Below, in pieces: positions 18,124-27,886 of a DNA stretch of 64,000 nucleotides (position 1 is the first letter of the stretch; every line of letters starts with the position of its first letter). Below the pieces are notes generated by a model, which did not search any database, was not told the origin of the DNA, and worked only from the letters and a program-made list of their open reading frames with translations. The stretch comes from CAVVDY01 sp963819645 (GTDB lineage Bacteria > Acidobacteriota > Terriglobia > Terriglobales > Acidobacteriaceae), in the NCBI GenBank assembly GCA_963819645.1, contig CAWFWZ010000001.1, forward strand, positions 1 to 64,000. Direction: 5' to 3'. The translations under genes and the position numbers were made by a program.

Positions 18124-20481
18124 ATGCGGTGCTGTTGGATCCTACTGTGGGCGTCGTGCCTGCTTGCGCAAAGCAATCGCGGCGAGTTGCGTCTGACGGT
18201 AACCGATCCCAGCGGCCTCGGGGTGAAGGCAAAACTTGCGCTGGTCAGCGAGGCCAATCAATACAACAACAGTTTGACCACCGGCGAAGACGGCAAGCTG
18301 AATGTACAGCGCCTTTCCTACGGCCTCTACACCTTCATCGTGCAGGGCATCGGTTTTGCGCCGGTCTCCAAGACTGTCGACATTCATTCCTCGCTCCCCA
18401 TTGAAGTAGCAGTTCAGTTACAGGTTGCCGCGGCCAACGAGTCAGTGACGGTAACTGAAAAGCAGACTCTGCTGGATACGAGTCGAGCTGGATCGGTCAA
18501 TCAGATCGGCAAAGAAGTAATTCAAAAACGGCTGACAGCGCTGCCCGGCCGATCGATTCAGGACCTGGTGAACACTCAGCCGGGATGGCTCTACGAAGGC
18601 AATGCCGTGCTGCATCCGCGCGGCTCGGAGTACCAGACACAGTTTGTAGTTGACGGCATTCCGCTGACCGACAATCGGTCGCCCAGCTTCGGCCCGGAGA
18701 TCGGCGCCAACGATGTCGATTCCATGACGATCTACACTGCCGGCTTTCCGGCTGAATACGGCCGCAAGATGGGCGGTGCTATCGAGGTCAACACGCTACG
18801 CGATCCGCAGCCGGGATTTCACGGGCAGATTGTACTTTCCGGCGGCAGCTATACGAGTGCCGGAGCGTTTGTGCAGGGTCTCTACACTTGGGGAAAGAAT
18901 GCTCTCGGATTCAGCGCATCGGGAGCGCAGACCGATCACTATCTCAACCCTGTGGTGCCGGAGAACTATACCAACAGCGGCACGCTCGGCGACTTCTCGG
19001 TCAACTACCAGCGTGACCTCACGCCGAATGACCGGCTGAATTTCATCGCGCGCTACGAGTTGTCACGGTACCAGTTGCCGAACGAGATCGTGCAGCAGAC
19101 CTGGTGCCACCCGGAGGGCCAGACCACAGGACCACCGTGCCAGCGGCAGGATGCCAACAACTTCGAGGCGATGCTGATCGGCAACTACCAGCACATCTTC
19201 TCGCCCAAGGTGATTGGCGACTTCCGCACCATGGTGCGCAACAACAGCAACGATTTTTACTCCAACGCGTTATCCACGCCGATCATTCTCACCCAGCACA
19301 ATTGGTTTAACGAAGCCTATTTCAAGGGCCTGCTCACCATCGATCATGGGCGGCACGAATGGAAGCTGGGCTTTGAATCGGACAACACGTTTCTGAACGA
19401 GAATTTCAATTACATCATTACCGATCCATCACAGTTCGGCGACAACACGGCGCTGACCTTCAGCTTCCCGGGCGCGTATCCCAGCCAGGGCAAGCGTCCC
19501 GACCTGGAGCAGTCGGCCTTCGTGCAGGACCTGGTTCGTCTCGGCAATTGGACCATGAACCTTGGCCTGCGCTGGGACCACTATCAGCTGGTGGTCAATC
19601 GCAATGCGGTCGAGCCGCGGGTCGCCATCTCGCGCTATTTTCCGGACATCGGGCTGATGGCGCACTTTTCTTATGATCGCGTTTTTCAGACGCCATCGTT
19701 CGAGAACATCCTGCTGGCCAGCTCGTTCGAGGCGCAATTCATCAATCCTGATTTCCTCGTGATCCCCGTCCAGCCCTCCGAAGGAAACTACTATGAGGCG
19801 GGAGTCTCGAAGTCGTTCCGCAATAATCTGCGGGTCGACATCAACTATTACTTGCGCAACGTTAACAACTACGCTGACGATGATCAGATTCAGAACACGA
19901 CCATCAGCTTCCCCATCGCGTTTCGCAAGTCAACCATCTATGGGGCGGAAGCCAAAATCGAAGTGCCTAACTGGCATAAGATATCCGGCTTCCTGAGCTA
20001 CTCCTACATGGTGGGAGCTGTGTGGTTTCCGGTTACGGGAGGCCTGTTTCTGGGGCAGGACGTGCAGGATGTTCGAAGCCAACTGGGCGGCCATTTTCCT
20101 GATTCACAGGACCAGCGCAACACATTTTTCACGCGTTGGATTTATCAGGTGAAGCCGCGGTTCTGGTTCGGGGGCGGCGTTCAATATGGCAGCGGGCTGC
20201 CATTCGAATTCGATGGCGACTACGAGACCGCGCTGGAAGAGTACGGTCCACAGGTGCTCAGTCGGGTGAACTTCGCGCGCGGTCGCATTCTTCCTTCGTT
20301 ATTATTCAGCGCATCGGCCGGGGCTCAGGTATACAAGTCGGAGCGCATGAACGTGACTCTTCAGGCAGACGGACAGAACCTGAACAACGAGCTGAACCTT
20401 ATCGACTTCAATGGGCTTTTCTCGGGCAACGCGATCGGTCCGGCGCGCAGCTTCTCCCTTCGCTTGACCACGACATTCTAG
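18124..20481 (+). CDS. TonB-dependent receptor with carboxypeptidase-like N-terminal domain
   Basis: This 785-residue protein is intact. It has a short signal peptide (CCWILLWASCLLAQS), then a carboxypeptidase-regulatory-like beta-sandwich (GELRLTVTDPSGLGVKAKL...). A plug domain follows (SIQDLVNTQPGW, QFVVDGIPLTDNRS, AGFPAEYGRKMGGAIEV), then a barrel of about 550 residues ending in an aromatic (LRLTTTF), as outer-membrane proteins do. Such receptors import large or scarce nutrients using TonB energy. No ligand can be read from the sequence. Unlike the two receptors near 34-41 kb, it has no frame breaks, which matters for judging those. Confidence 0.85.
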   Translation: MRCCWILLWASCLLAQSNRGELRLTVTDPSGLGVKAKLALVSEANQYNNSLTTGEDGKLNVQRLSYGLYTFIVQGIGFAPVSKTVDIHSSLPIEVAVQLQVAAANESVTVTEKQTLLDTSRAGSVNQIGKEVIQKRLTALPGRSIQDLVNTQPGWLYEGNAVLHPRGSEYQTQFVVDGIPLTDNRSPSFGPEIGANDVDSMTIYTAGFPAEYGRKMGGAIEVNTLRDPQPGFHGQIVLSGGSYTSAGAFVQGLYTWGKNALGFSASGAQTDHYLNPVVPENYTNSGTLGDFSVNYQRDLTPNDRLNFIARYELSRYQLPNEIVQQTWCHPEGQTTGPPCQRQDANNFEAMLIGNYQHIFSPKVIGDFRTMVRNNSNDFYSNALSTPIILTQHNWFNEAYFKGLLTIDHGRHEWKLGFESDNTFLNENFNYIITDPSQFGDNTALTFSFPGAYPSQGKRPDLEQSAFVQDLVRLGNWTMNLGLRWDHYQLVVNRNAVEPRVAISRYFPDIGLMAHFSYDRVFQTPSFENILLASSFEAQFINPDFLVIPVQPSEGNYYEAGVSKSFRNNLRVDINYYLRNVNNYADDDQIQNTTISFPIAFRKSTIYGAEAKIEVPNWHKISGFLSYSYMVGAVWFPVTGGLFLGQDVQDVRSQLGGHFPDSQDQRNTFFTRWIYQVKPRFWFGGGVQYGSGLPFEFDGDYETALEEYGPQVLSRVNFARGRILPSLLFSASAGAQVYKSERMNVTLQADGQNLNNELNLIDFNGLFSGNAIGPARSFSLRLTTTF

Positions 20482-20504
20482 AGAATTTTTCAGGATTGCG
20501 TAGA

Positions 20505-20522
20505 GCCGACCTTCAGGTCGGC
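20505..20522 (+). terminator. Hairpin after the TonB receptor gene
   Basis: GCCGACCT-TC-AGGTCGGC is a perfect 8-bp stem 24 bases after the stop. No T-run follows, so it is either a weak terminator or a member of the dispersed hairpin family seen elsewhere in the window. Confidence 0.45.
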
Positions 20523-20603
20523 GTCAACCTCAAGCACCAATTCGTTCTTAGAAGGCCGCGGACGCGGCGCCGAATCGCCGCTCTACCGTTTGGGGCTACC
20601 CGG

Positions 20604-21362
20604 TCATCGCATATTGTCGAGGACCGAGCCGACGATTCCTCCGACCACCCCGCCGCCGACTGCTTCCTTCGACGTTTCTCGCGGCAGATACTTCTCGATG
20701 GCGTGCGCCAGCCGAGCGATAGGTAAGGTCTGCAACCAGATCCTTCCCGGGCCGGTGAGTGCCACCAGGAAAATTCCATCGCCGCCGAAGATCATGTTCT
20801 TGATGCCGGGCACGGTCGTGACCTGGAACGAAACGCTCGCCTGAAATGCGCCGACGTGTCCGGGATGAACGAACAGCGTCTGCCCCGGTTGCAGGTCGCG
20901 AATGACCAACTCGCCGGAGAGTTCCAGCCAGGCTGTTCCTTGTCCGCCGAGGTGCTGTAGCAGAAATCCGTTGCCGCCGAAGATGCCCGCGCCGAGCGAC
21001 TGCTGGAAGCCGACACTGATCTGTACCTGCGGCGTCGCGCAGAGAAATCCGTGGCGATGAATCATGTACTCGTGCCCGGGTGCGACCTCGACCGGAACGA
21101 TGTGGCCGGGGAGCTTGGTCGCGAACGCCAACTCACCGACAGCTCCGACCGCGCGATACTCCGTCATAAAGATGGAGCCGCCGCCGGCGACGCGCTTCAG
21201 CACGCCGAACAAGCCGCCGCCTCCGGCAAATTGCGTGTGCGTGGTCAGTTGGACGGAACTGCTCATCCATGACAGCTCGCCGGCTTCGGAGATGATGGAC
21301 TCATTGGGGTCGAGCGCGAACTCGAGGACAGGCATGGTGGTTCCGGTAATTTGACTGCGCAT
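20604..21362 (-). CDS. AIM24 / TIGR00266 family protein
   Basis: The 252 residues show the family's repeated beta-prism pattern: PNESIISEAGELSWMS, GGGLFGVLKRVAGGGSIFMTEY, GNGFLLQHLGGQGTAWLELSG, and the glycine-rich end EAVGGGVVGGIVGSVLD. Family length is 220-260 residues, so it is complete. Bacterial members are cytoplasmic with no established reaction; mitochondrial AIM24 supports inner-membrane organisation. The gene is transcribed away from purS across a 83-base divergent gap. It may have a membrane-associated role, but the sequence does not say more. Confidence 0.85.
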   Translation of the reverse strand: MRSQITGTTMPVLEFALDPNESIISEAGELSWMSSSVQLTTHTQFAGGGGLFGVLKRVAGGGSIFMTEYRAVGAVGELAFATKLPGHIVPVEVAPGHEYMIHRHGFLCATPQVQISVGFQQSLGAGIFGGNGFLLQHLGGQGTAWLELSGELVIRDLQPGQTLFVHPGHVGAFQASVSFQVTTVPGIKNMIFGGDGIFLVALTGPGRIWLQTLPIARLAHAIEKYLPRETSKEAVGGGVVGGIVGSVLDNMR

Positions 21363-21445
21363 GAGGACTCCTCCGTAGAAGATCGAACACTCTATCTTAC
21401 GACGCTAAATCTTTCAGGATTACACCCGCTATAATCGACTTTCCT

Positions 21446-21688
21446 ATGAAAGCCTACGTTTACGTTTCGCTGAAGAAGACGGTCCTCGATCCGCAGGGCA
21501 AGACCATTCACGGCGCGCTGAAGAAGATGGGCTACAAAGGCATCGACGACGTGCGCCAGGGCAAGTACTTCGAGATCGCGCTGGAGAGCGTCAGCCGGGA
21601 AGAGGCGCAAGCCGAAGTCGAGCGCATCGCCAAGGAAGTGCTCACCAATCCCGTGATCGAGGAATACCGGTACACTCTGGAAGGGTAG
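21446..21688 (+). CDS. purS: Phosphoribosylformylglycinamidine synthase subunit PurS
   Basis: This 80-residue protein is the size of PurS and has its pattern (AYVYVSLKKTVLDPQGKTI, KGIDDVRQGKYFEIAL, NPVIEEYRYTLEG). PurS is the small structural subunit that bridges PurL and PurQ in the fourth step of purine synthesis, passing ammonia from the glutaminase to the synthase. purQ and purL are not next to it here; the next gene is glmS, also a glutamine amidotransferase, but 560 bases away. The gene is complete and starts at ATG 21446. Confidence 0.92.
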   Translation: MKAYVYVSLKKTVLDPQGKTIHGALKKMGYKGIDDVRQGKYFEIALESVSREEAQAEVERIAKEVLTNPVIEEYRYTLEG

Positions 21689-22246
21689 GCGGAAACCTCG
21701 TCGGGTTTTCGATTGCGGTGTGTCATCGCGAGCGGGGTGCACCTCTCTTGTGTGTCATCCCGAGCAAAGCGCAGCGAAGCCGAGGGATCTGCAGTTTCTC
21801 CCCCGGCGTGAACCGCTGGGCGTGAGCGACGTCACTCTGATCAGCGAATCCGCCAGAAGTTCTGCCCATTTAGTGCCTTGTTGAGCGCCCAAACTGCATG
21901 TTCCTCGACTCCTCGTCCGCTGTGCGGACTCGTCGCTCGGGATGACACAACTTTATGAGGCGCCGTAATGTACCGCTGAAGCGGTACTCCACCGCCGTCG
22001 CTGAAGCGGTACTCCACCCGCCGTTGCCGAAGCGATACTCCACCCGCCGTCGCTGAAGCGGTATCCACCCAAGTATCAACCTCTGCTCCAAGCTCCGCTT
22101 AGCCCTCTGTCACATTTCCTGCATCGCTCCTCCTGCACCCTTGCTCGCCGCAGACCATCAAATCAGCTAACATTCAATACTTTGGAACGTCACTTGCAAC
22201 GCAGTAAGTAGCTGCTTGGGTTCAGGCGCTCCGGGGAGTCCCATAC
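21689..22246. other. Intergenic stretch with dispersed and tandem repeats
   Basis: It holds the 'TCATCCCGAGC...GAGGGATCTGCA' element (about 21744-21792), a second half-copy on the other strand (about 21935-21955), and the tandem array at 21974-22070. Confidence 0.6.
21974..22070. repeat. Tandem repeat, about four units of 25-26 bp
   Basis: Units begin at 21974, 21999, 22025 and 22051. Each contains GCTGAAGCGGTACTCCACC or a near copy; the fourth is partial. Inside each unit the core ACCGCTtcAGCGGT-like sequence can form a hairpin. Units are contiguous with no spacers, so this is not CRISPR. Confidence 0.75.
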
Positions 22247-24117
22247 ATGTGCGGAATTGTTGGTTACGTTGGCAAGAAGCGGGTAGTGCCGGTCATCATC
22301 GATGGCCTGCGGCGGCTGGAGTATCGCGGCTACGACTCGGCCGGCATCGCGGTCGCCGGCAATGGCGGAGGCCTGCAGGTTCGCCGCGCCGAAGGCAAGC
22401 TGCGCAACCTGGAAGAGGTCATCCGCCTGAAGCCGCTCGACGGCACCTACGGCATCGGCCACACCCGCTGGGCGACGCATGGGCGTCCCACGGAAGAGAA
22501 CGCTCATCCCCATCGCGACTGCACCGGCAAGATCGTCGTCGTCCACAACGGCATCGTCGAGAACTATGTCGCGCTGAAGAAGCAGCTGATCGCCGAAGGC
22601 CACAAGTTCACGACCGAGACCGACACCGAAGTCATCGCTCATCTGGTCGAGAAGAATCTCGGCACGGGCGAAAATCGTAAGCCGCTGGAAGAAGCGGTAC
22701 GCGAGACGGTGAAGCAGTTGACCGGCGTGTTCGCCATCGCCGTGATCTCGTCCGACGAGCCCGACAAGATCGTCGCCGGACGCAATGGTCCGCCCGCGGT
22801 GATCGGACTCGGTGACAACGAATACTTCGTCGCCAGCGATGTGCCCGCGATCCTCTTTCACACGCGCGACCTTTTCTTTCTCGGCGACGGCGATCTCGCC
22901 ACCATCACGCCCATCCGGCGTGCAGTTGACCGACTTCGACGGCCACCCCATTTCGCGCCAGGTGCAGCACATCACCTGGGACCCCATCATGGCGGAAAAG
23001 GGCGGCTTCAAGCATTTCATGCTGAAGGAAATCTTCGAGCAGCCCCGCGCCGTTCGCGACACCACGCTGGGCCGCGTCTCGCTCGATACCGGCAAGGTCT
23101 TCCTCGATGAGATGGACATCACGGAAGACGAGTTCCGCAACCTGAAGAAGGTTTACATCACCGCTTGCGGCACCAGTTGGCACGCGGGACTGGCCGGCAA
23201 GTTCATGATCGAGCGCCTGGCCAAGGTTCCGGTCGAAGTCGATTACGCCAGCGAATTCCGTTATCGCGATCCGCTGATCAGCGCGGGCGACCTGACGATC
23301 CTGATTACGCAGTCGGGCGAGACCGCCGACACCATCGCTGCCATGCGCGAGGCGCGCGCCAAAGGCGCGAAGACGCTGGGCGTCTGCAACGTGGTGGGCT
23401 CGATGATCGCGCGCGAGTCCAACGGCACGGTTTACACCCACGCCGGGCCGGAGATCGGTGTCGCCTCGACCAAGGCTTTCACCGCACAGCTTACCGCGCT
23501 GTTCCTGTTCGCGGTTTATCTCGCGCAGGTGCGCGGCACGCTGACGACCGAAGAGTCGAAGAAGCTGCTCACCGAGCTGACGCTCATTCCGGGCAAGCTC
23601 GATACGCTGCTCTCCGCGCGACGACGTCACCGAGAAGCTGGCGAAGGAATTTCATAAGGCGCACGACTTCCTCTTCCTGGGACGCGGCATTCACTATCCC
23701 ATCGCGCTCGAAGGCGCGCTGAAGCTGAAGGAAATTTCGTACATTCACGCCGAGGGCTATCCGGCGGGCGAGATGAAGCACGGGCCCAACGCGCTGATCG
23801 ACGAAGAGCTGCCGGTGGTGATTCTCGCGACGCGCGACGTGAACGATCCTGACTCGGTGCAGCGCTACGAGAAGACGCTGTCGAACCTGAAAGAAGTGAA
23901 AGCGCGCTCGGGCACGGTGATCGCCGTCGCGACCGAAGGCGACGAAGACATCAAGGAAGCCGCCGACCACGTCATCTACGTGCCGCATGCTCCGGAGTTG
24001 CTGTCGCCGATTCTGGAGATCGTGCCGCTGCAACTGCTCGCGTATCACATCGCGGTGCGCCGCGGCTGCGACGTCGACCAGCCGCGCAACCTGGCGAAGT
24101 CGGTGACGGTGGAGTAG
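22247..24117 (+). CDS. glmS: Glutamine-fructose-6-phosphate aminotransferase (two apparent frameshifts)
   Basis: GlmS makes glucosamine-6-phosphate from fructose-6-phosphate and glutamine, the entry to peptidoglycan precursor synthesis. The N-terminal glutaminase is clear: Cys2 after Met1 (MCGIVGYVG), RLEYRGYDSAGIAV and HTRWATHGRPTEENAHPH. Two SIS sugar-isomerase domains follow (TACGTSWHAGLAGKFMIERL; TQSGETADTIAAM; GRGIHYPIALEGALKLKEIS), ending NLAKSVTVE as in the family. One extra base near 22912 and another near 23618 move the frame twice; with both removed the protein is about 620 residues, the normal length. The gene is normally essential without external amino sugars, so sequence error is more likely than decay. 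Confidence 0.93.
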
Positions 24118-24175
24118 GAGCCGTTCCCATCACGACATTTTTCACGGACCGCGGCTCTGCGAAGATTCGCGTCAG

Positions 24176-24195
24176 GGCACGACCTTGGTCGTGCC
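24176..24195. repeat. Dispersed hairpin GGCACGACC-TT-GGTCGTGCC
   Basis: This perfect 9-bp stem sits just after glmS. The same hairpin, with identical flanks (CGTCAG before, GAT after), recurs at 60889-60908, and each copy is followed by a GCCGACTTCAGTCGSC-type hairpin. It may act as a transcript end between the convergent genes. Confidence 0.7.
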
Positions 24196-24229
24196 GATCG
24201 TCCATCCTTTCAATTGCGCCAAGCCGACT

Positions 24230-24816
24230 TCAGTCGGCGATAGATGTACCTTTAAGCCGGGTCCGTTGCAACACGTCTTCGGTGTCGAGCACGGTGGCAA
24301 ACTCTCCATGCAGATCGCTGAGCGCTCCCGAGTGCACTTGCTCCGCGGGACGCATCGAGCCGTCCAATGCCGCGCGATTGAAAGCTGCCGTCGCGTCGGA
24401 AACAACGAAGGTCGTGAATCCCAGATTGCCCGCCATGCGAACGGTGGTGGATACGCAGTGGTTCGTCGTGAGTCCTACGATGACGAGCGTGTCGATGCCA
24501 TGCTGACGCAGATCATTCTCGAGAGTAGTTCCGATGAACGCGCTGTTCACGTTCTTGCGATAGACGGGTTCAGCACGGCGGGAGTGGCAGCGGCCTGAAT
24601 CGCATTGCCGGGAAGACCGGGACGCAACAGACTCTCGGGCTCGACCGAATCATGAACCACGTGACGGATGGGCCGTCCGCTGGTGCGCCACGCCGCGAGC
24701 AAGCGAGCGATGTTCGATTCAGCTTGAGGATTATTGCGTTCACCCGTTCCGGGATCGGCGAGTGCCTGCTGTACATCGACAACAATCAGCGCAGCGGATT
24801 GCGGTAGCTGGCTCAC
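24230..24816 (-). CDS. Isochorismatase-like cysteine hydrolase (one apparent frameshift)
   Basis: The N-terminal half (AALIVVDVQQALADPGTGER) carries the catalytic Asp. The frame then breaks near 24555; the other frame gives VYRKNVNSAF, with the catalytic Lys, and GLTTNHCVSTTVRMAGNLGF, with the nucleophilic Cys and the family's cis-peptide region. Repaired length is about 190 residues, normal for the family, which hydrolyses amides or enol ethers such as nicotinamide or isochorismate. The substrate cannot be named. The gene converges on glmS. Confidence 0.82.
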
Positions 24817-25626
24817 AGAGTCTTACCTCGGCTTGCGATTATTCTGCTCATTCGATTCAGGTCTGCCGCCTCCGACGCAGAGAGTTGGCCGGGTTGATTG
24901 TGACGCGAATCACGAAATTTTAGATATCGCGATACCTTGTTTTCAACATCTTAGCCCACATTTGTTCTCTACATAATTGAGCGCCAAGGACTTACAGGCA
25001 CTTAATTGATTTCAAAGAACTTACGGGACCCGAATTGCCCCGAGTCGCGCAGGTGCCACATCCAAGCCTCCGGTTGGCTTGGGTGGGTTTCCTATGGCCC
25101 AAATCAGCCGAAGTAGGAGATATCCCACACGCCTTAAGGCACAGCCGCGGAGACACCCTTTGGTGTCCTCGGAGAGAGTTTATGAGTTGCTGAAGTCGGG
25201 GACACGTGAAAAGTGCGAGCCATAGGTTACGAAGGTCGTAGAGAATTCCCGAAATGGGAATCGGTTATCAGGAGGGCTGGGCGGCCCGCCCGGTTAGGTC
25301 GAGCGTCGAGGATTCGGCAAACCAGGAACAGTCCGCAGGGCGGAATGGTGTGAGCCCGCTGCTGAGCGTGGGGTATGCGGCAAGGAAGGACCCTCGGCTG
25401 CGGAGCAGCGTCCTTTGGATTGTCGCCACGGTTTGAAATGGACCATGATCACGCGTCGTCTGACGCAAAGAGCGCCACTCCGTGGCCTGAAGACTCTTCT
25501 GCGTCGATCACCCCACGCTCACGGGTGGGGCTAAAAGCGCATCGGCGCTCCGCGCCTGTCGTCGGCGTCAGCCGAAGCTTGCCTGAGCGCAGATAATCGC
25601 GATATCTCAGGACCTTCGCAGCAACC
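24817..25626. other. Long gene-free stretch holding a candidate structured RNA
   Basis: No reading frame is convincing across 810 bases. From about 25055 to 25350 several strong hairpins follow each other closely, annotated separately as a possible non-coding RNA. Near 25515-25535 there is a simple CCCCACGCTCACGGGTGGGG hairpin. Confidence 0.5.
25055..25350. ncRNA. Candidate structured RNA (unassigned, strand uncertain)
   Basis: Five or more hairpins lie in 300 bases: CCAAGCC/GGCTTGG at 25062-25082; a long stem around GACACC-CTTT-GGTGTC at 25145-25172; ATTCCC-GAAAT-GGGAAT at 25245-25261; GGGCG-GCC-CGCCC at 25279-25291; and TCCG-CAGGG-CGGA at 25332-25344. Loops are short and purine-rich linkers (GTGAAAAGTGCGAGCC) separate them, as in large bacterial RNAs. 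It lacks the sequence marks I know for RNase P, tmRNA or SRP RNA. It could also be a decayed group II intron. The call is based on structure by eye only. Confidence 0.35.
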
Positions 25627-26344
25627 TCACGCCGCGACCAACTCTTTCACCATTTGCGGCAACGCCTGTCCCGCTTTGGCCATCACCACTTCGTCGAAGT
25701 AGCCGTTGTTGGCCGGCTCTTCCGGGCCGACGTAAATTGTCCGCGCACCATTGCGCCGCGCCAGGCGCACGAAACTCGCAGCGGGCTCGACTACGCCTGA
25801 CGAGCCGACGGTCATCAGCAGCGTGCTGCGGTCAAGCTCAGCGAAGATTCGATCCATGTGATAGGGAACCTCGCCGAACCAGCAGACATGCGGACGCAGC
25901 ACCGCGCCGCAGTCTTTGCAGATGGGCAACTCGGTTTCGTGCGGCTCCGTGTCTACAAACGGCTCGCTAGGACACAGTTCGCGTGAGCAACGCGTCATCA
26001 TTAGCGCGGCCGTGCATGTGCAGCACGCGCTGGGAGCCCGCCTGCTCGTGCAACGAGTCGACATTCTGCGTGCAAAGGAAAAAACGATCGCCGAGCTGGC
26101 GCTCGAGTTCAGCCAGCGCAAAGTGCGCCGGGTTGGCCTTCACCTCCGCATGCTTCTGCCGCCGCATGGAGTAGAACTGCCACACCATCAGCGGATCAGC
26201 GTGAAAGGCTTCCGGGGTAGCGATCTGTGTGGCGGGATATCCGCGCCAGATTCCGCCTGCTCCGCGAAACGTGGGCAGGCCGCTCTCGGCGCTCACGCCC
26301 GCGCCGGTCAGGACGAAAAGACGGTCGGAAGGGGAGATGCGCAT
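25627..26344 (-). CDS. cobB: Sirtuin NAD-dependent deacylase, SIRT5-like (one apparent frameshift)
   Basis: The Rossmann start (FVLTGAGVSAESGLPTFRG), CTQNVDSLHEQAG and catalytic H111 (LHMHG) are clear. Y58 and R61 (FYSMRR) form the YxxR pair that in SIRT5/CobB-type enzymes reads acidic acyl groups such as succinyl-lysine. The frame breaks near 25990; the second part has zinc-binding cysteines (CSRELC and CKDCG), then RPHVCWFGEVP and GSSGVVEPAASF. Repaired length is about 240 residues, as in CobB. It removes acyl groups from lysines using NAD. As written it would not be made whole. Confidence 0.88.
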
Positions 26345-26381
26345 GCGCCTTCAGGATACAAGGGGAGGCAGGCGGGTGCGG

Positions 26382-26678
26382 CTACTTCGGTCTCGACATC
26401 GCCCGCAGCACGCCCCAAATGCAACAGGAATAGAACAGCGCATCCGCAATGAGGAAAATCTCCAAAGTGTGGTCGGCGACTCCGAGCAGCTTAGATAGCC
26501 ATGCCGCCAGCATTCCTGGCGCAGCTAGCGCACCGAAGAACATATTTGAGTGAACGAACGTTAGCACGCCCGTCAGTACAATCGCGAATATTGAGCCAGC
26601 TACGGCCGACACGCTCACGAGGAGAAGACCGCTTAACGGAGACCTGAAAGTTCGCGTTTTTTGGGCAAGTCCATTCAT
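26382..26678 (-). CDS. Small membrane protein
   Basis: From ATG 26678 the protein is 98 residues (MNGLAQKTRTFRSPLSG) with hydrophobic stretches LLLVSVSAVAGSIFAIVLTG, MFFGALAAPGMLAAWLSKLL and IFLIADALFYSCCIWGVL, so two to three membrane helices with a basic N-terminus inside. I recognise no family. The frame is open upstream to 26726, but the first ATG there gives no hydrophobic or other signal. It shares its direction with the sirtuin gene downstream (38 bases), so the two may be one transcript. Confidence 0.55.
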   Translation of the reverse strand: MNGLAQKTRTFRSPLSGLLLVSVSAVAGSIFAIVLTGVLTFVHSNMFFGALAAPGMLAAWLSKLLGVADHTLEIFLIADALFYSCCIWGVLRAMSRPK

Positions 26679-26761
26679 GCTCAACCTCAACTGAAACGGC
26701 GACTTCCTGCCAGGCGCCCTGCCCATTGGCGATGTTCGAATGTGCGGGATGTGAAGTGCAC

Positions 26762-27598
26762 CTACTCCATGACCCGGAAAGTGAATATTTTGGCCAGCGC
26801 AGCCTCGTTTCGCGCGGTGATGGAGTCAGGCGGAAGAAAGCCGTACTCGCCGGCATACACGGTCAGCTTGATGGTATAGACGGTTGGTGAAACTCGGGTC
26901 GGAACGAAGATCAACTTGTCCCTGCCGTTATCGGTCGAGGCGTGGGTCACGCCGCCGGTCGCGATGCGAAATTCCCGGTCGCCCCCACGCCGATGAAGCT
27001 GAACCAGTTGGTAATCGGTGATGGGGACGCCCTCGGGAATCACAATCAGAAATTCCATCGGGCTGACGAAATTGTTGTGGCTCATCGGCCCATCCACCAC
27101 TCCGTCAACGATGCCATTAACGAACGACAGCGACGCGGCAGTCTTCAGCGCGCTCTGGCTCTTCCAGTTCACCAGCTCCGGAGGCATTGCTGTCCACTCG
27201 CCGTCTTCCTTTACATAAACGCCGGCCTCGGTAGGCACTGCGTTGTCGGGCGGCGGCGCTGGGCTCGCCTTCGACGCCGTTGCTGTAGTGCAGGGCGCCG
27301 CGACAGCAGTAGCCGGGTTGATCATGTACTTTACGACGCGCTCGCTGACGTGCCCCGCCTTCAGTTGCAGCAACTGGTCGGTCGTCAGATTGAAGTGCTG
27401 CAGCTTTTTCTTAATCTGCTCGATGATGAGATCGTCGCTGAAGCCGGCCTTCGACAGCTTGATGATCTCCTGCACCGTCATCGGCTTTTCTTGTGGAGGA
27501 AGATATAGCACGTGAGACTGGGCGCGCAGGAAAAGGGAACAACTCAATAGCAACAACAGCACAGCCCGCGCGGGAGTCGGAGTCTGCATGCGGAGCAC
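26762..27598 (-). CDS. Exported protein of unknown function
   Basis: The 278 residues start with a clear signal peptide (AVLLLLLSCSLFLRAQS). A helical motif follows, MTVQEIIKLSKAGFSDDLII through LQLKAGHVSERVVKYMI, a short sensor-like helical hairpin I have seen in other acidobacterial secreted proteins. Then comes an Ala/Pro/Thr linker, and a beta-rich C-terminal domain of about 150 residues ending FTFRVME. It is predicted periplasmic or secreted. No catalytic motif is visible. The start at 27598 could also be M4 (27589). Confidence 0.6.
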   Translation of the reverse strand: MLRMQTPTPARAVLLLLLSCSLFLRAQSHVLYLPPQEKPMTVQEIIKLSKAGFSDDLIIEQIKKKLQHFNLTTDQLLQLKAGHVSERVVKYMINPATAVAAPCTTATASKASPAPPPDNAVPTEAGVYVKEDGEWTAMPPELVNWKSQSALKTAASLSFVNGIVDGVVDGPMSHNNFVSPMEFLIVIPEGVPITDYQLVQLHRRGGDREFRIATGGVTHASTDNGRDKLIFVPTRVSPTVYTIKLTVYAGEYGFLPPDSITARNEAALAKIFTFRVME

Positions 27599-27886
27599 CT
27601 ATGGGGGATTTCAGTTCGCACAGCCAGTCTGGGCCGGGGCTGTCTTGCGGCACAAGAGAAATGTAGGGACAGGGATGTTACGTCGGTAACCGCGGAGTTA
27701 GGATTGGCAAATCGACGAAAAAACCATCAGAGGGAGAAATGCGCATCCGTGTTCAGAATATAGGGTCCGCGTTCCAAGTGACGAGACGCGCCACGAGTGT
27801 CGACTTGTAAGATGGCGTTTTCATGGCGGTTATCCGGGGGGCTCGCAGCGCAGCGCATCGGCATCTAACGATCACAGGGGTACCAA

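Noticed and set aside
21974..22070. Possible CRISPR array.
   Set aside because: The units are contiguous, about 26 bp long, without spacers, and there are no cas genes in the window.
22190..22246. A possible glmS ribozyme upstream of glmS.
   Set aside because: The gap shows no glmS-ribozyme core that I can recognise, and the ribozyme is known mainly from Firmicutes.
22190..23630. Long minus-strand frames opposite glmS.
   Set aside because: The plus strand encodes unmistakable GlmS domains; the opposite frames are high-GC shadows.
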